From assembly GCF_009862265.1 (NCBI RefSeq), contig NZ_WWGX01000104.1, positions 183 through 64,182 on the forward strand: a stretch of DNA of 64,000 nt, in the 5' to 3' direction. The notes beneath the pieces are model-generated. The model was not told the origin of the DNA and did not search any database. It was given only the letters and a program-made list of their open reading frames with translations. The DNA comes from Streptomyces sp. SID8352 (GTDB lineage Bacteria; Actinomycetota; Actinomycetes; Streptomycetales; Streptomycetaceae). Made by a program: the position numbers and the translations under genes. Position 1 is the first letter of the stretch; every line of letters begins with the position of its first letter. Shown piece after piece: positions 50,791 to 59,061 of this stretch.

Positions 50791-51480
50791 GCCCGCCAGT
50801 CGGGGCCCGGAGGCGGCATCGGTCCGGCCGGAGGGGCGCGACGCGTCCCCCGCCCCTCCCCCGCTGTCCGCCAACCGCCATCCGCCGCTCGCCGCCCGTC
50901 ACCGCCGCCCGCCACCGCCACCCCGCATTCCGCCACCCCCCGCTCGCCCATCGCGCTCCGCCACCCCGTGTCCGCCACCCCCCGTCGGCCATCGGCCGCC
51001 CGCCGGTGCCCGCCGCCGTCCCCGCCCCGGCGTGTCGCAATTGCGCATTCCTTTCGAGTGCGGGCGCGTCCGGGTGGCCGTGGGCTCCATTCGGGGGCGT
51101 CCCCCCGTCCGGCCGCCGGACACGCCCCGCGCACGGGACCGTGTGGCGTGCCTGGTGAATATGCCCCAACTTGTCTACTGGGGCGTGCCTCTGACTGGGC
51201 ATCAGTTGACACGTGTCCGTGCGGTCGCGGCATCCCCATACACCCGCCCCTTCCTCCGGTCGAGCGCTCTAAGTAGTGATTGCCTCACGCTGCGCAACGG
51301 AAATACCGTGGCTGGCGCAGCGCATTCCATTTGCGGCTAAAGCCCGGAATGAAGGCAGTTGTGCCTATCGGGTGCCGGCGGGGACGGTGACGGTCCCGGC
51401 GTGTCCGGCACGAGCAGCCGCAGCCCCTCGAACCGCGGTCCCGCCATGGGCGCGACCGCCCGTTCCCCCAGGAGGTCACC

Positions 51481-52326
51481 GTGTCCGCAACGGCACACCC
51501 ACTTCTCGACTGGTCGCCCGAGGCCGTCGTCTTCGACTGCGACGGCACCCTGATGGACAGCGAGCGGCACTGGCAGGACGCGCGCAACCGGGCGTTCCGC
51601 GAGTTCGGCCTCCGGCCGCCCCGGGGGTTCGCCGACCGGGCCAAGGGCGTCCACTACCTCGACTGCGGGCGCATGATGGCGCAGGAGACGAACAAGCCCG
51701 ATCTGGCCCCCGACCTCGCGGAGGCGCTGCTGCGCCACTTCCTGGCGCTCGTCGCCGAGGAGCCGCTGACCATGCCGGGCGCGGTGGAGTTCGTCCGTGC
51801 CCTCTCCGGCCGTCTGCCGCTCGCGGTGGCCAGCAACTGTCCGCTGGTGGTGGTCGAGGAGAGCCTCGGCAGGGCCGGGCTGCGCGGCCATTTCGAACAC
51901 GTCGTGGTGCCCTCCGAGGTCCCCGGGGAGGCCGCCGGGAGCCCGGACGAGGTGGGGGGCCCCGGGACCGCCGAGGGTGCCGACGGGAGGCCCGAGGGCC
52001 CCGACGCCGCCGACGGGGCGCCCGGCGGCGGCGCGGGCGGAAGCCCGGGGGAGGAGGACGGCGCGGGCCCCGTCCGGCCCAAACCGTGGCCGGACGTCTA
52101 CGCGACGGCGGCCCGGCTCTGCGGGGTGCGCCCCGAGGCGGCGCTCGCCGTCGAGGACTCCCTCACCGGAGTGGAGTCGGCGCGGCGGGCCGGGCTCAGG
52201 GTGCTCGGCGTCGGCCCGCTCGCCGACGAGAACGACGCCGGGCGGGCCGATCTCTGGGTGACCGCGCTGCACGCCGAGCAGCTCCTGACGTGGGTCAGGG
52301 ACCGGGTTCCGCCCCCGGCTCCGTAG
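51481..52326 (+). CDS. HAD-family phosphatase
   Basis: 281 aa, GTG start after CAGGAGG-type sequence (CCCAGGAGGTCACC). Motif I is FDCDGTLMDS (nucleophile Asp19, Asp21), motif II Ser/Thr in AVASNCP, motif III Lys in RPKPWPDVYATAA and motif IV VEDSLTGVESA, all as in beta-phosphoglucomutase/GPP-like phosphatases. An unusual insertion of about 50 Gly/Glu/Asp/Pro residues sits between motifs II and III. Convergent with dhaL 25 bp away; a role in glycerol or triose phosphate metabolism is plausible from that context but not shown. Confidence 0.9.
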   Translation: MSATAHPLLDWSPEAVVFDCDGTLMDSERHWQDARNRAFREFGLRPPRGFADRAKGVHYLDCGRMMAQETNKPDLAPDLAEALLRHFLALVAEEPLTMPGAVEFVRALSGRLPLAVASNCPLVVVEESLGRAGLRGHFEHVVVPSEVPGEAAGSPDEVGGPGTAEGADGRPEGPDAADGAPGGGAGGSPGEEDGAGPVRPKPWPDVYATAARLCGVRPEAALAVEDSLTGVESARRAGLRVLGVGPLADENDAGRADLWVTALHAEQLLTWVRDRVPPPAP

Positions 52327-52351
52327 CCGCGCGGGGGCCGGCGCCGTACGC

Positions 52352-53044
52352 TCACCGCGCGGCCTGGACGGGGCTCTCCCCGGGGCGGTCGCCGTCCAGG
52401 TGGGGCTCTATGTCCCGGACCACGTCCGAGGCGGAGGCGAAGAGCAGCGCGACACCGACCGCGCCGGGGTCGGGGATGCCCTCGGCGCGTTCCCCCAGGT
52501 AGCTGGAGCGGCCCATGCTCGCCCGCAGCCGTGCCGTCTCGCGCACGCCCCGCCAGGCCGCGCGGGCCGCGTCGGCCAGGGCCGGGCCGGTCCCGGAGGT
52601 GCCGGAGGCGGTGCGGAGCGCTTCGGCGGCCGGGGCGAGGGCGTCTACCAGGGTCTTGTCACCCGGGGAGGCGTCCCCGACCCGCCGTATGGCGGCCAGT
52701 CCGTCGGTGACCCCGACGGCGAGCGCCGTGGCGGTCGCGCCGGAGGGTGCCACCGCGGTGGCCAGCGACTGGAGCAGTAGCCCGAACAGGGGGCCGCTGG
52801 TGCCGCCGACCTCGTCGAGGAAGGCCGTGGCGGCGGCGTCCAGGGCGGCGGAGTCGTCCGGTTCGGTGAGGGCGCCCAGGCGGGCGAGGGCCGCCGAGGT
52901 GCCGAGGACCAGATTGGTGCCGAAGTCGCCGTCACCGACCTGCTGGTCCAGTGAGGTGAGCTGCGGTTCGGTTGCGCGGGCCGAGTCGGCGAAGCGGCGT
53001 ATCCACAGTTCGCCGGAGAAGGCGTCGGGGAGTGTGCTGGTCAT
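52352..53044 (-). CDS. dhaL: Dihydroxyacetone kinase subunit DhaL
   Basis: 230 aa, ADP/nucleotide-binding subunit. LDQQVGDGDFGTN carries the Mg/ADP-ligating aspartates (Asp38, Asp40), followed by FLDEVGGTSGPLFG, SPGDKTLVDALAPA and RSSYLGERAEGIPDPGA. The protein is the usual length. It lies 51 bp downstream of dhaK. In PTS-dependent kinases DhaL is rephosphorylated by DhaM, but no dhaM gene follows within the window. Confidence 0.95.
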   Translation of the reverse strand: MTSTLPDAFSGELWIRRFADSARATEPQLTSLDQQVGDGDFGTNLVLGTSAALARLGALTEPDDSAALDAAATAFLDEVGGTSGPLFGLLLQSLATAVAPSGATATALAVGVTDGLAAIRRVGDASPGDKTLVDALAPAAEALRTASGTSGTGPALADAARAAWRGVRETARLRASMGRSSYLGERAEGIPDPGAVGVALLFASASDVVRDIEPHLDGDRPGESPVQAAR

Positions 53045-53095
53045 CAGGGCTCCCGGAGGTCGGTGGCCGGGGCCGCCCCGCTGTCGGGGGGCGGC

Positions 53096-54094
53096 TCACC
53101 AGCGCAGCGCGGCGGTGTGCACGGGCGCGTCGTAGTAGGGGAGGTCCGACGGGTCGACGACGAGCAGGGTGAGGGAGAAGCCGCGCATGTCGAGAGCGGT
53201 CACGTAGTCGCCGACGAGGGTGCGGGCGGGGGAGAGGCCGTGTCGGCCGAGCGCCCGGTGGAGCTCGCGGTGGATGGCGTACAGCTCCAGCGGCGTCACG
53301 GCGCCGAGTCCGTTGACGAGGGTGAGGAGGGTGCTGCCGGGCTCCGGTTCGAGCGCGGCGACCAGTTCGGTGGACATGCGGTCGACCAGCGCGTCGAGGG
53401 GGCCCTGCCGCGCGGTCGCGCGGGCGCGTTCGCCGTGGATGCCGACGCCGTACTCGATCTCGTCGGCGCCGAGCCGGAAGGCGGGTTCGCCCAGGGTGGG
53501 GGCGGTGTGGGCGGCGGAGGCCACGGCGAGGGTACGGCAGCGGGCGGAGAGGCGTTCGCCCAGTTCCCGCAGTTCGTCCAGGCCGAGTCCGGCGTCGGCG
53601 GCGGCGCCGAGCAGCTTCTCGATCAGGACGGTGCCGCCCGTGCCGCGCCGGCCGGCCGCGATGCCGTCCGCGTCCGAGGCCAGGTCGTCGTTGACCAGGA
53701 CGCGGGCGCAGGGGATGCCGTCGCGGGCCAGGCGTTCCGCTGCGATGCCGAAGTTGATGCGGTCGCCGGTGTAGTTCTTCACGATGTGCAGCACGCCACC
53801 CGGTCGGGCCGCCGCCCGGGAGCCCTCGTAGACCTGCCGGTTGTGCGGTGAGGCGAACACCCGGCCGGGACAGGCGGCGTCGAGCATGCCGCGCCCCACG
53901 TAGCCGGTGTGCATGGGCTCGTGCCCGGCGCCACCGCCGGAGACGAGCGCGACCCGCCGGGTGGGCGCCGTGTCGCGGGCGAGGAGGTAACCGTGCCGCG
54001 GATCGAACGTGATCAGGTCGTCATGGACGAGAGCGAAGCCCTCAAGGGCGTCGGACACCAGTGCGTCACTGCTGTTCTCGAAATACCGGGCCAT
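53096..54094 (-). CDS. dhaK: Dihydroxyacetone kinase subunit DhaK
   Basis: 332 aa, dihydroxyacetone-binding subunit. SGGGAGHEPMHTGYVG at 52-67, FASPHNRQVYEG, VKNYTGDRINFGIAAE and DEIEYGVGIHGE, in which His220 corresponds to the residue that binds the substrate as a hemiaminal. ATG 54094 with GGAGGACCC upstream gives family length; the longer in-frame start adds an unrelated leader. Dihydroxyacetone phosphate produced feeds glycolysis. Followed 51 bp later by dhaL. Confidence 0.95.
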   Translation of the reverse strand: MARYFENSSDALVSDALEGFALVHDDLITFDPRHGYLLARDTAPTRRVALVSGGGAGHEPMHTGYVGRGMLDAACPGRVFASPHNRQVYEGSRAAARPGGVLHIVKNYTGDRINFGIAAERLARDGIPCARVLVNDDLASDADGIAAGRRGTGGTVLIEKLLGAAADAGLGLDELRELGERLSARCRTLAVASAAHTAPTLGEPAFRLGADEIEYGVGIHGERARATARQGPLDALVDRMSTELVAALEPEPGSTLLTLVNGLGAVTPLELYAIHRELHRALGRHGLSPARTLVGDYVTALDMRGFSLTLLVVDPSDLPYYDAPVHTAALRW

Positions 54095-54411
54095 GTCCGG
54101 GTCCTCCGTGGTCGAAGGCCGCCGAGTGGGTGGGACGCTCGCCACCGGCCGTCTCTCGCCGGAATGAAGTCCATGCTGCGGCCACACCGGTGGGGCGGCA
54201 AGTCATGGACGGCGGCGGATGGTGGTGCGCCACGCGCACGACGGAGCCGCCCGGGGGCGCGCGCGGGCGCGTTCACCACCCCGTTTGGAACGTCAGTACG
54301 AATATGGGGGGCGGGGGCTCGGAGCCCCGTCGCCCGGGGATTCGGGGGACACGGCCAGGCCGGAGGCCCCCGTCGGGGTCACCCGGGGCCGGCGGGGCCC
54401 TTGAGGGAGCC

Positions 54412-54578
54412 TGAGCCCCGCGTGCGGGGGTACGCGATCCCCGCGCGCACCGCTATGCGAACAGGGGAGCCCGTCCTGCGCGTGGGGGCGACTTGGCCCG
54501 GAGGCTCTCCTTGGTGGCCTGCGGGGCGGTTCCGCCTGCGCGGGTGCTACGTCCGGAGGGCCGGGCTCGCCGAGTCCT
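54412..54578 (-). repeat. Degenerate CRISPR repeat remnants at the trailer end
   Basis: Partial repeat cores (ccccgcgtgcggggg near 54416, cctgcgcgtgggggcgac near 54475, tccgcctgcgcgggtgctac ending 54550) recur roughly every 57-60 bp before the intact repeats. They look like decayed repeats of the adjacent array. Confidence 0.6.
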
Positions 54579-54789
54579 CTCCGGGCCCCGCGTGCGCGGG
54601 GACTACCGGGTCGGTGTACGGCGCCATCACTATCGTCCGGGACCACCCCCGCGTGCGCGGGGATTACGAGTACGAGACGGCCACCGCCCGCATCGCCGAG
54701 GAACCACCCCCGCGTGCGCGGGGACTACTGGCGCGGTGCTTCGCCGCTCACCGGGGAGACGGGACCACCCCCGCGTGCGCGGGGACTAC
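54579..54789 (-). CRISPR. Type I-E CRISPR array, 4 repeats and 3 spacers, no cas genes in window
   Basis: Repeats are 28 bp at 54579-54606 (5' half degenerate), 54640-54667, 54701-54728 and 54762-54789. Spacers are each 33 bp (54607-54639, 54668-54700, 54729-54761), giving exact 61-bp spacing. On the minus strand the repeat begins GTAGTCCCCGCG and ends GGGGGTGGTCC, the type I-E form also seen in E. coli. The repeat palindrome is CCCCGCG/CGCGGGG. The most perfect repeats are at the right; 54790-54850 is AT-richer and could be the leader. Decay to the left fits an old trailer end. No cas1-cas3 homologs were seen between 50 and 64 kb. Confidence 0.93.
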
Positions 54790-55001
54790 AGGGCGTGAGC
54801 TGGGGTTTTGATCTGGTGGAGGGCGAATCTTACCCGCTTTGCTTGAGTCCGGCCCTTCGTGCATGCCGGGCATCCCGGTCCTGAGGTCCATGAGCCCGGT
54901 GGCAGAGTACGGCGGGGCGGGGCGGGACGTGGCCAACCGGGTCGCGGGTGAAGCGTGTTCGCCGGGCCGCCCCCGTGCGGGAAACGCGTCGGGGCGACCC
55001 G

Positions 55002-55673
55002 TCACCCGTAGGAGCGGGCGAGGCGGAAGCCCACGTCGTCGACCTGGAACGTCGGATGGCTTCGGCGTCGCGCCGAGGCCCGGCAGCTCCAGTGTTCGTC
55101 GAACCAGCCGCCGCCCCGGAGTACCCGGTAGGAACCGTAGACCTCGGCGTCGTAGACGTCCCAGCACCAGTCCCAGACGTTGCCGATCATGTCGTGGAGG
55201 CCCCACGGGTTGGGCCGCTTGCCGCCCACGGGGTGGATGCTCTCCCGTGAGTTGCCGCGGTACCAGGCGATCTCGTCGAGCGGCGCGTAGTGCGGCCCGG
55301 TCGTGCCCGCGCGGCAGGCGTGCTCCCACTCGGCCTCCGTCGGCAGCCGGTACCCGTCGGCGGACCCGTCCCATTCGGCCCCGTCGCCGTCGGCGCGGAG
55401 GCGATAGGCCGGTGTGAACCCCTCCTGCCGGGACAGGGCGTTGCAGAACCGCACCGCGTCCCACCAGGAGACGGACTCGACGGGGAAGCGTTCCCCCTGG
55501 GCGGCACTCGGCCGTTCTCCCGTGACCCGCGCGTACAGCCCCTGGGTGACCGGGTGGGCCGCGAGCCGGTAGGGCGCGAGCCCGATCGACCAACTCCGGT
55601 TCGACCGCCGGTCGGTGAGCGTCACACGTCCCGACGGGATGGCGACCATCTCGTTCCCCGCGATACCGTCCAT
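55002..55673 (-). CDS. SUMF1-fold (formylglycine-generating enzyme-like) protein
   Basis: 223 aa. FGE-sulfatase/EgtB-type fold: MVAIPSGRVTLTD, HPVTQGLYARVTGERPSA, FPVESVSWWDAVRFCNALS, GYRLPTEAEWEHACRAG, NPWGLHDMIGNVWDWCWD and VLRGGGWFD. The catalytic Cys pair of true FGE (SxxCHxSYCxRYR) is absent: the corresponding segment is GGGWFDEHWSCRASARR. So it is not a copper FGE; a binding or iron-dependent role is possible. Likely leaderless (TAGGAT just upstream). Lies beside the CRISPR array leader side by chance as far as can be told. Confidence 0.88.
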   Translation of the reverse strand: MDGIAGNEMVAIPSGRVTLTDRRSNRSWSIGLAPYRLAAHPVTQGLYARVTGERPSAAQGERFPVESVSWWDAVRFCNALSRQEGFTPAYRLRADGDGAEWDGSADGYRLPTEAEWEHACRAGTTGPHYAPLDEIAWYRGNSRESIHPVGGKRPNPWGLHDMIGNVWDWCWDVYDAEVYGSYRVLRGGGWFDEHWSCRASARRRSHPTFQVDDVGFRLARSYG

Positions 55674-55682
55674 GATCACGGC

Positions 55683-55688
55683 ATCCTA
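55683..55688 (-). promoter_or_regulatory. -10 box TAGGAT for the SUMF1-fold gene
   Basis: TAGGAT on the minus strand lies 9 nt before the ATG at 55673 (a GTG at 55679 is also in frame), and no Shine-Dalgarno is present, suggesting a leaderless or nearly leaderless transcript. Confidence 0.45.
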
Positions 55689-55689
55689 T

Positions 55690-56131
55690 GGTCACGCCTC
55701 CGGTGAGGAGTCCGGAACGGGATCCCGCCGGCGGGGGCGATCAGGCCGCCACCTCCGCCCAACAGCGGCTCCTCCGAGTGGAGTTGGCACATTCTTCGGT
55801 ACCGCGCGCCGTCGCGGGGACACGAGGCGTGTTGACCCGGGGCGGAACCCGGGTGCGGCCCGGTGCGAGGGCGGCGCCCCGGCCTGAGGCGTCGCCTCGG
55901 GTCGGGCGGGGTCGAGCGGCGCCGATGCCGTGGGCGGACCGGTGTCGGCCGACGGCCGATCGCGGACCGTGGCCGTGAGGGGACGGGGCGCCCACCGCGC
56001 CGATCCGGACAGCCGGCGGGCCCGGGGAAATGTGGTGGCGCGGGGCCGCGGGGGGCCCTAGGCTGTGCCGTGTTGGTGAAGCGCTCGGTGAGCGCCGTCC
56101 GTTCGAGTCGAGGATTTGGGAGGTGTGACCG
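55690..56131. other. Intergenic, promoter region for the rsgA transcript
   Basis: 442 bp, no credible gene. TAGGCT at 56057-56062 could be a -10 element reading towards the mini-ORF at 56132 and rsgA. The rest is GC-rich and divergent from the SUMF1-fold gene. Confidence 0.45.
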
Positions 56132-56203
56132 ATGGCTGTCTCCGTGACGGGTCCTGCCCGCTTCCAGCTGTCCGTACCGTTCACCTCCGTGGCCTCCGGC
56201 TGA
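56132..56203 (+). CDS. 23-aa mini-ORF upstream of rsgA
   Basis: ATG 56132 to TGA 56201-56203, reading MAVSVTGPARFQLSVP then FTSVASG. It is preceded by a strong GGGAGGTG Shine-Dalgarno 6 nt upstream, better than that of rsgA itself. It ends 64 nt before the rsgA TTG start. Possibly a leader peptide affecting rsgA expression. No Cys, Trp or other codon runs that would identify the trigger. A spurious ORF remains possible. Confidence 0.5.
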   Translation: MAVSVTGPARFQLSVPFTSVASG

Positions 56204-56267
56204 CCTCACTCCTTCTCCGCGCGTCGGTGAACGCGCGTTGCCGGGGCCGCCCTTCGAAGGGTTTCCC

Positions 56268-57374
56268 TTGAACCACTCCTCTCTTCCGTCCTCCTCGCAC
56301 CCGCTCACCCAGTACGGCTGGGACGCGGGCTGGGAGGCCGCCTTCGCCCCGTACGCCGCCCAGGGCCTGGTCCCGGGCCGGGTCGTCCGGGTCGACCGGG
56401 GGCTGTGCGATGTCGTCACCCCCTTTGGCACCCTCCGCGCCGACACCGAGTTCGTCGTCCCCCGCGACCCCATGAAGGTCGTGTGCACCGGGGACTGGGC
56501 CGCCGTCGACCCCGAGGGCGCCGACCCCCTCTATGTGCGGGCCCTGTTGCCGCGCCGCACCGCCTTCGTGCGGTCCACCTCGTCCAAGCGGTCCGAGGCG
56601 CAGATCCTCGCGGCCAACGTCGACCACGCCGTCGTCGCCGTACCGCTCTCCGCCGAGCTCGACCTCGCCAGGGTCGAACGGTTCCTCGCGCTCGCCTGGG
56701 AGTCCGGGGCGCGGCCCGTCGTCGTCCTCACCAAGGCCGACCTCGTGCCCGACCCCGTCACCCTCGCCCATGCCGTCCAGGACGTGGAGACGAGCGCGCC
56801 CGGCGTACCCGTGCTGGCCGTCAGCGCGGAGCGGGGGGAGGGGATCGACACCCTCACCGCGGTCATCGGCGGCGCGACCGCCGTGCTGCTCGGACCGTCC
56901 GGCGCGGGCAAGTCCACCCTCGCCAACGCGCTCGTCGGCCGGGACGTGATGGAGGTCCGGGCCATCCGCGACGTCGACGGCAAGGGACGGCACACCACGA
57001 CCACCCGCAACCTGCTCACCCTGCCCGGTGGGGGCGCCCTGATCGACACCCCGGGGCTGCGCGGCGTCGGACTGTGGGACGCGGGCGAGGGGGTCGGGCA
57101 GGTCTTCTCCGAGATCGAGGAACTGGCACGGGACTGCCGGTTCCACGACTGCGCCCACGAGAGCGAGCCCGGCTGCGCGGTGCTCGCCGCCCTCGACGAG
57201 GGCGGGCTGCCGTACCGCCGGCTGGACAGCTACCGCAAGCTGGTCCGCGAGAACCAGCGGATCGTCGCCAGGACCGACGCCCGGGTCCGCGCCGAACTGC
57301 GCAGGGAGTGGAAGCGGCGGGGCGCGGAGGGGAGGGCCGCGATGGAGATCAAGCGGGGCGCGCGCCCCCGCTGA
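56268..57374 (+). CDS. rsgA: Ribosome small subunit-dependent GTPase A
   Basis: 368 aa. Circularly permuted GTPase acting late in 30S subunit maturation. An OB domain precedes the GTPase; the order is permuted: G4 TKAD (155-158) and G5 AVSAERGEG come before the P-loop GPSGAGKST (209-217) and G3 DTPGLRG. The C-terminal zinc site is CRFHDC...H...C (CAHESEPGC). TTG at 56268 with GAAGGG upstream is the only well-placed start. Preceded by a mini-ORF and followed by a strong terminator. Confidence 0.95.
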   Translation: MNHSSLPSSSHPLTQYGWDAGWEAAFAPYAAQGLVPGRVVRVDRGLCDVVTPFGTLRADTEFVVPRDPMKVVCTGDWAAVDPEGADPLYVRALLPRRTAFVRSTSSKRSEAQILAANVDHAVVAVPLSAELDLARVERFLALAWESGARPVVVLTKADLVPDPVTLAHAVQDVETSAPGVPVLAVSAERGEGIDTLTAVIGGATAVLLGPSGAGKSTLANALVGRDVMEVRAIRDVDGKGRHTTTTRNLLTLPGGGALIDTPGLRGVGLWDAGEGVGQVFSEIEELARDCRFHDCAHESEPGCAVLAALDEGGLPYRRLDSYRKLVRENQRIVARTDARVRAELRREWKRRGAEGRAAMEIKRGARPR

Positions 57375-57423
57375 CGCCCCGGTTCCCCGGCGTCAGCGGG
57401 TGCCCCTCGCCCGCCCGGCCCGT

Positions 57424-57458
57424 CGCCCGCCGCCCGGTCATGGACCGGGCGGCGGGCG
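57424..57458 (+). terminator. rsgA terminator
   Basis: 16-bp perfect stem (CGCCCGCCGCCCGGTC / GACCGGGCGGCGGGCG) with a 3-nt loop, 49 bp after the rsgA stop. Confidence 0.85.
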
Positions 57459-57549
57459 CTCGCCACCGCCGGACACCGCCCGCTCGGGCCCGGGACGCGG
57501 TGTCCGGAATCCGTCGACCCCCGCACCCCCCGTGCCCCAGACTGGGCAT

Positions 57550-58079
57550 GTGGAGGAACGAACGCCGAAGGACCCCGAGGGCATCCGCCACGAGGCCGTG
57601 CGCAGTCGCGACGCAGGCCTCGACGGCGCGTTCGTCTTCGCCGTCGGGACCACCGGCGTCTACTGCCGCCCCGGCTGCCCCGCGGTCCCCCCGCACCGCC
57701 GCAACGTGCGGTTCTTCCCGACCGCCGCCGCCGCGCAGCGCTCGGGCTTCCGCGCCCGTCGCCGCTGGCGTCCCGACGCGGTGCCCGGCTTCGCCGAGTG
57801 GAACGTCCGCGCCGACGCCGTCGGACGGGCCGTGCGGCTGATCGGCGACGGGGTCGTCGACCGCCAGGGCGTCGCCGGACTCGCCGGACGGCTCGGACAC
57901 AGCGCCCGCCGGGTCCGCCGCCGGCTCACCGCCGAACCCGGCGCGGGCCACGTCGCCCTCGTCTTCGGCGACCCCGACGCGGCACCCCCGACGAGACGGT
58001 GTCCGACGACTGGCGCCCCTGGCGCACGTATGCCATGAACCACCTGCGCGCAGCAGGAGAGCGGGAGCAGTACTCATGA
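57550..58079 (+). pseudogene. Decayed ada-alkA gene (internal deletion, frameshift, lost zinc ligands)
   Basis: Starts as an Ada N-terminal/AraC-HTH/AlkA fusion: DGAFVFAVGTTGVYCRPGCP, VRFFPTAAAAQRSGFRARR, EWNVRADAVGRAVRLI, GVVDRQGVAGLAGRLGHSAR, LTAEPGAGHVAL. After about residue 140 it jumps, in another frame, to DDWRPWRTYAMNHLRAA, which is the extreme C-terminus of AlkA. About 300 residues, including the glycosylase catalytic core, are missing. The second zinc pair of Ada (CxxC in FRACKRCRPD) reads FRARRRWRPD. GTG at 57550. The old stop still overlaps the ogt start (ATGA), so the intact ancestor was coupled to ogt. Confidence 0.88.
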
Positions 58080-58681
58080 ACACGACCGGGACCGGCACCG
58101 AGGCCGCCGCCACCGACACGGCCACCACCGGCGACGTCACCAGCGGGACCACCACCGGCAGGACCACCAGTGGCGAGGCCCTCACCTACTGGACCGGGAC
58201 CGACAGCCCCGTCGGCCGGCTCCTCCTCACCGCGGACCCCGACGGGGCGATCACCTCGCTGTCCGTGCCCGGGCAGAAGGGCGGGCGCGATGTCGGGGAC
58301 GGGTGGCTGCGCGACACCGGACCCTTCCGGGAGGCCGAGGCGCAGCTCGCCGCGTACTTCGCCGGGGAGCTGACGGAGTTCCGGCTGCCGCTGCGCGCCC
58401 GGGGCACCGCCTTCCGCGAGCGCGTGTGGGAGGCCCTGGACGCCGTCCCCTACGGGTCGACCACGACGTACGGCGCCATCGCCGCGCGCATCGGGGCGTC
58501 CCGGGCCGCGGTCCGGGCCGTCGGCGGCGCGATCGGCGCCAACCCGCTGCTCATCCTCCGGCCCTGCCACCGAGTGATCGGCGCCGACGGCTCCATGACG
58601 GGGTACGCGGGCGGCCTGGAGCGCAAGACGCGGCTGCTCGCCCTGGAGGGCGCCGGACCCGACGGCCCGCGCGTCGGCTGA
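58076..58681 (+). CDS. ogt: Methylated-DNA-[protein]-cysteine S-methyltransferase
   Basis: 201 aa. Suicide repair of O6-methylguanine: FRERVWEALDAVPYGSTTTYG, the active site PCHRV with Cys164 and GYAGGLERKTRLLALEG. The first about 34 residues are a low-complexity Thr/Gly/Ala extension (TGTGTEAAATDTATTGD) not needed by the family; a shorter protein beginning near EALTYWTG would still be complete. ATG overlaps the end of the decayed ada-alkA gene. Followed by a 16-bp stem terminator. Confidence 0.94.
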   Translation: MNTTGTGTEAAATDTATTGDVTSGTTTGRTTSGEALTYWTGTDSPVGRLLLTADPDGAITSLSVPGQKGGRDVGDGWLRDTGPFREAEAQLAAYFAGELTEFRLPLRARGTAFRERVWEALDAVPYGSTTTYGAIAARIGASRAAVRAVGGAIGANPLLILRPCHRVIGADGSMTGYAGGLERKTRLLALEGAGPDGPRVG

Positions 58682-58700
58682 CCCGCGGGCGCCGGCGCAT

Positions 58701-58747
58701 GGACGGGGTCCGGGCCCTGCCGGTCGGGTACGGCCCGGACCCCGTCC
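58701..58747 (+). terminator. ogt terminator
   Basis: 16-bp perfect stem (GGACGGGGTCCGGGCC at 58701-58716 and complement at 58732-58747), 19 bp after the ogt stop. The remaining 314 bp to the DUF456 gene hold no convincing ORF. Confidence 0.85.
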
Positions 58748-59061
58748 CGGGCGGCCCGGTGCGGGCCGCGTTCCCGGCGACGGTGCCGGCTCCGCCCTGG
58801 CGGCACGCCTCAGGGACCCGCTCCCTACGGGGCCCACCGGTGGCGGCACCCCTGGCGGCACCTCGGAAGGCCCCTCGTCGGCGTGCCTTGGGGCCTGCCC
58901 GGCGATTGCCGTCGGCGCCCGTGGGGCGGCCGTGCGGCGTCAGGCGCGTGCTCCCGGCGCTCAGGCCCCGGGCCTTCGGACCGGACGTACTCGGGGCCGG
59001 GGTCGGTGCGGCGGGAGTGCGTGCATGGCGTCGTGAGGCGGGCTGAATCGTCGGACAGGTC

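Larger units (their letters stand above)
50162..51480. other. 1.3 kb without a convincing gene
   Basis: Left part holds the (cggtgg) repeat and Pro/Ala-type GC-rich filler; 50751-50790 is a strong hairpin; 50870-51020 is pyrimidine-rich with recurrent ccgcca; 51120-51340 is markedly AT-richer and contains an inverted repeat GCCCCA / TGGGGC at 51163-51184 and TTGACA at 51206-51211. The AT-rich part may be the promoter region of the HAD phosphatase gene at 51481. Long open frames across the stretch lack start signals and protein-like composition. Confidence 0.6.

Noticed and set aside
51206..51245. TTGACA as promoter of the HAD gene
   Set aside because: No recognisable -10 at 16-19 bp; the hexamer alone was not judged sufficient.
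58748..59061. Gene between ogt and the DUF456 gene
   Set aside because: No start signal or coding composition; only short Arg/Pro-rich frames after the terminator.
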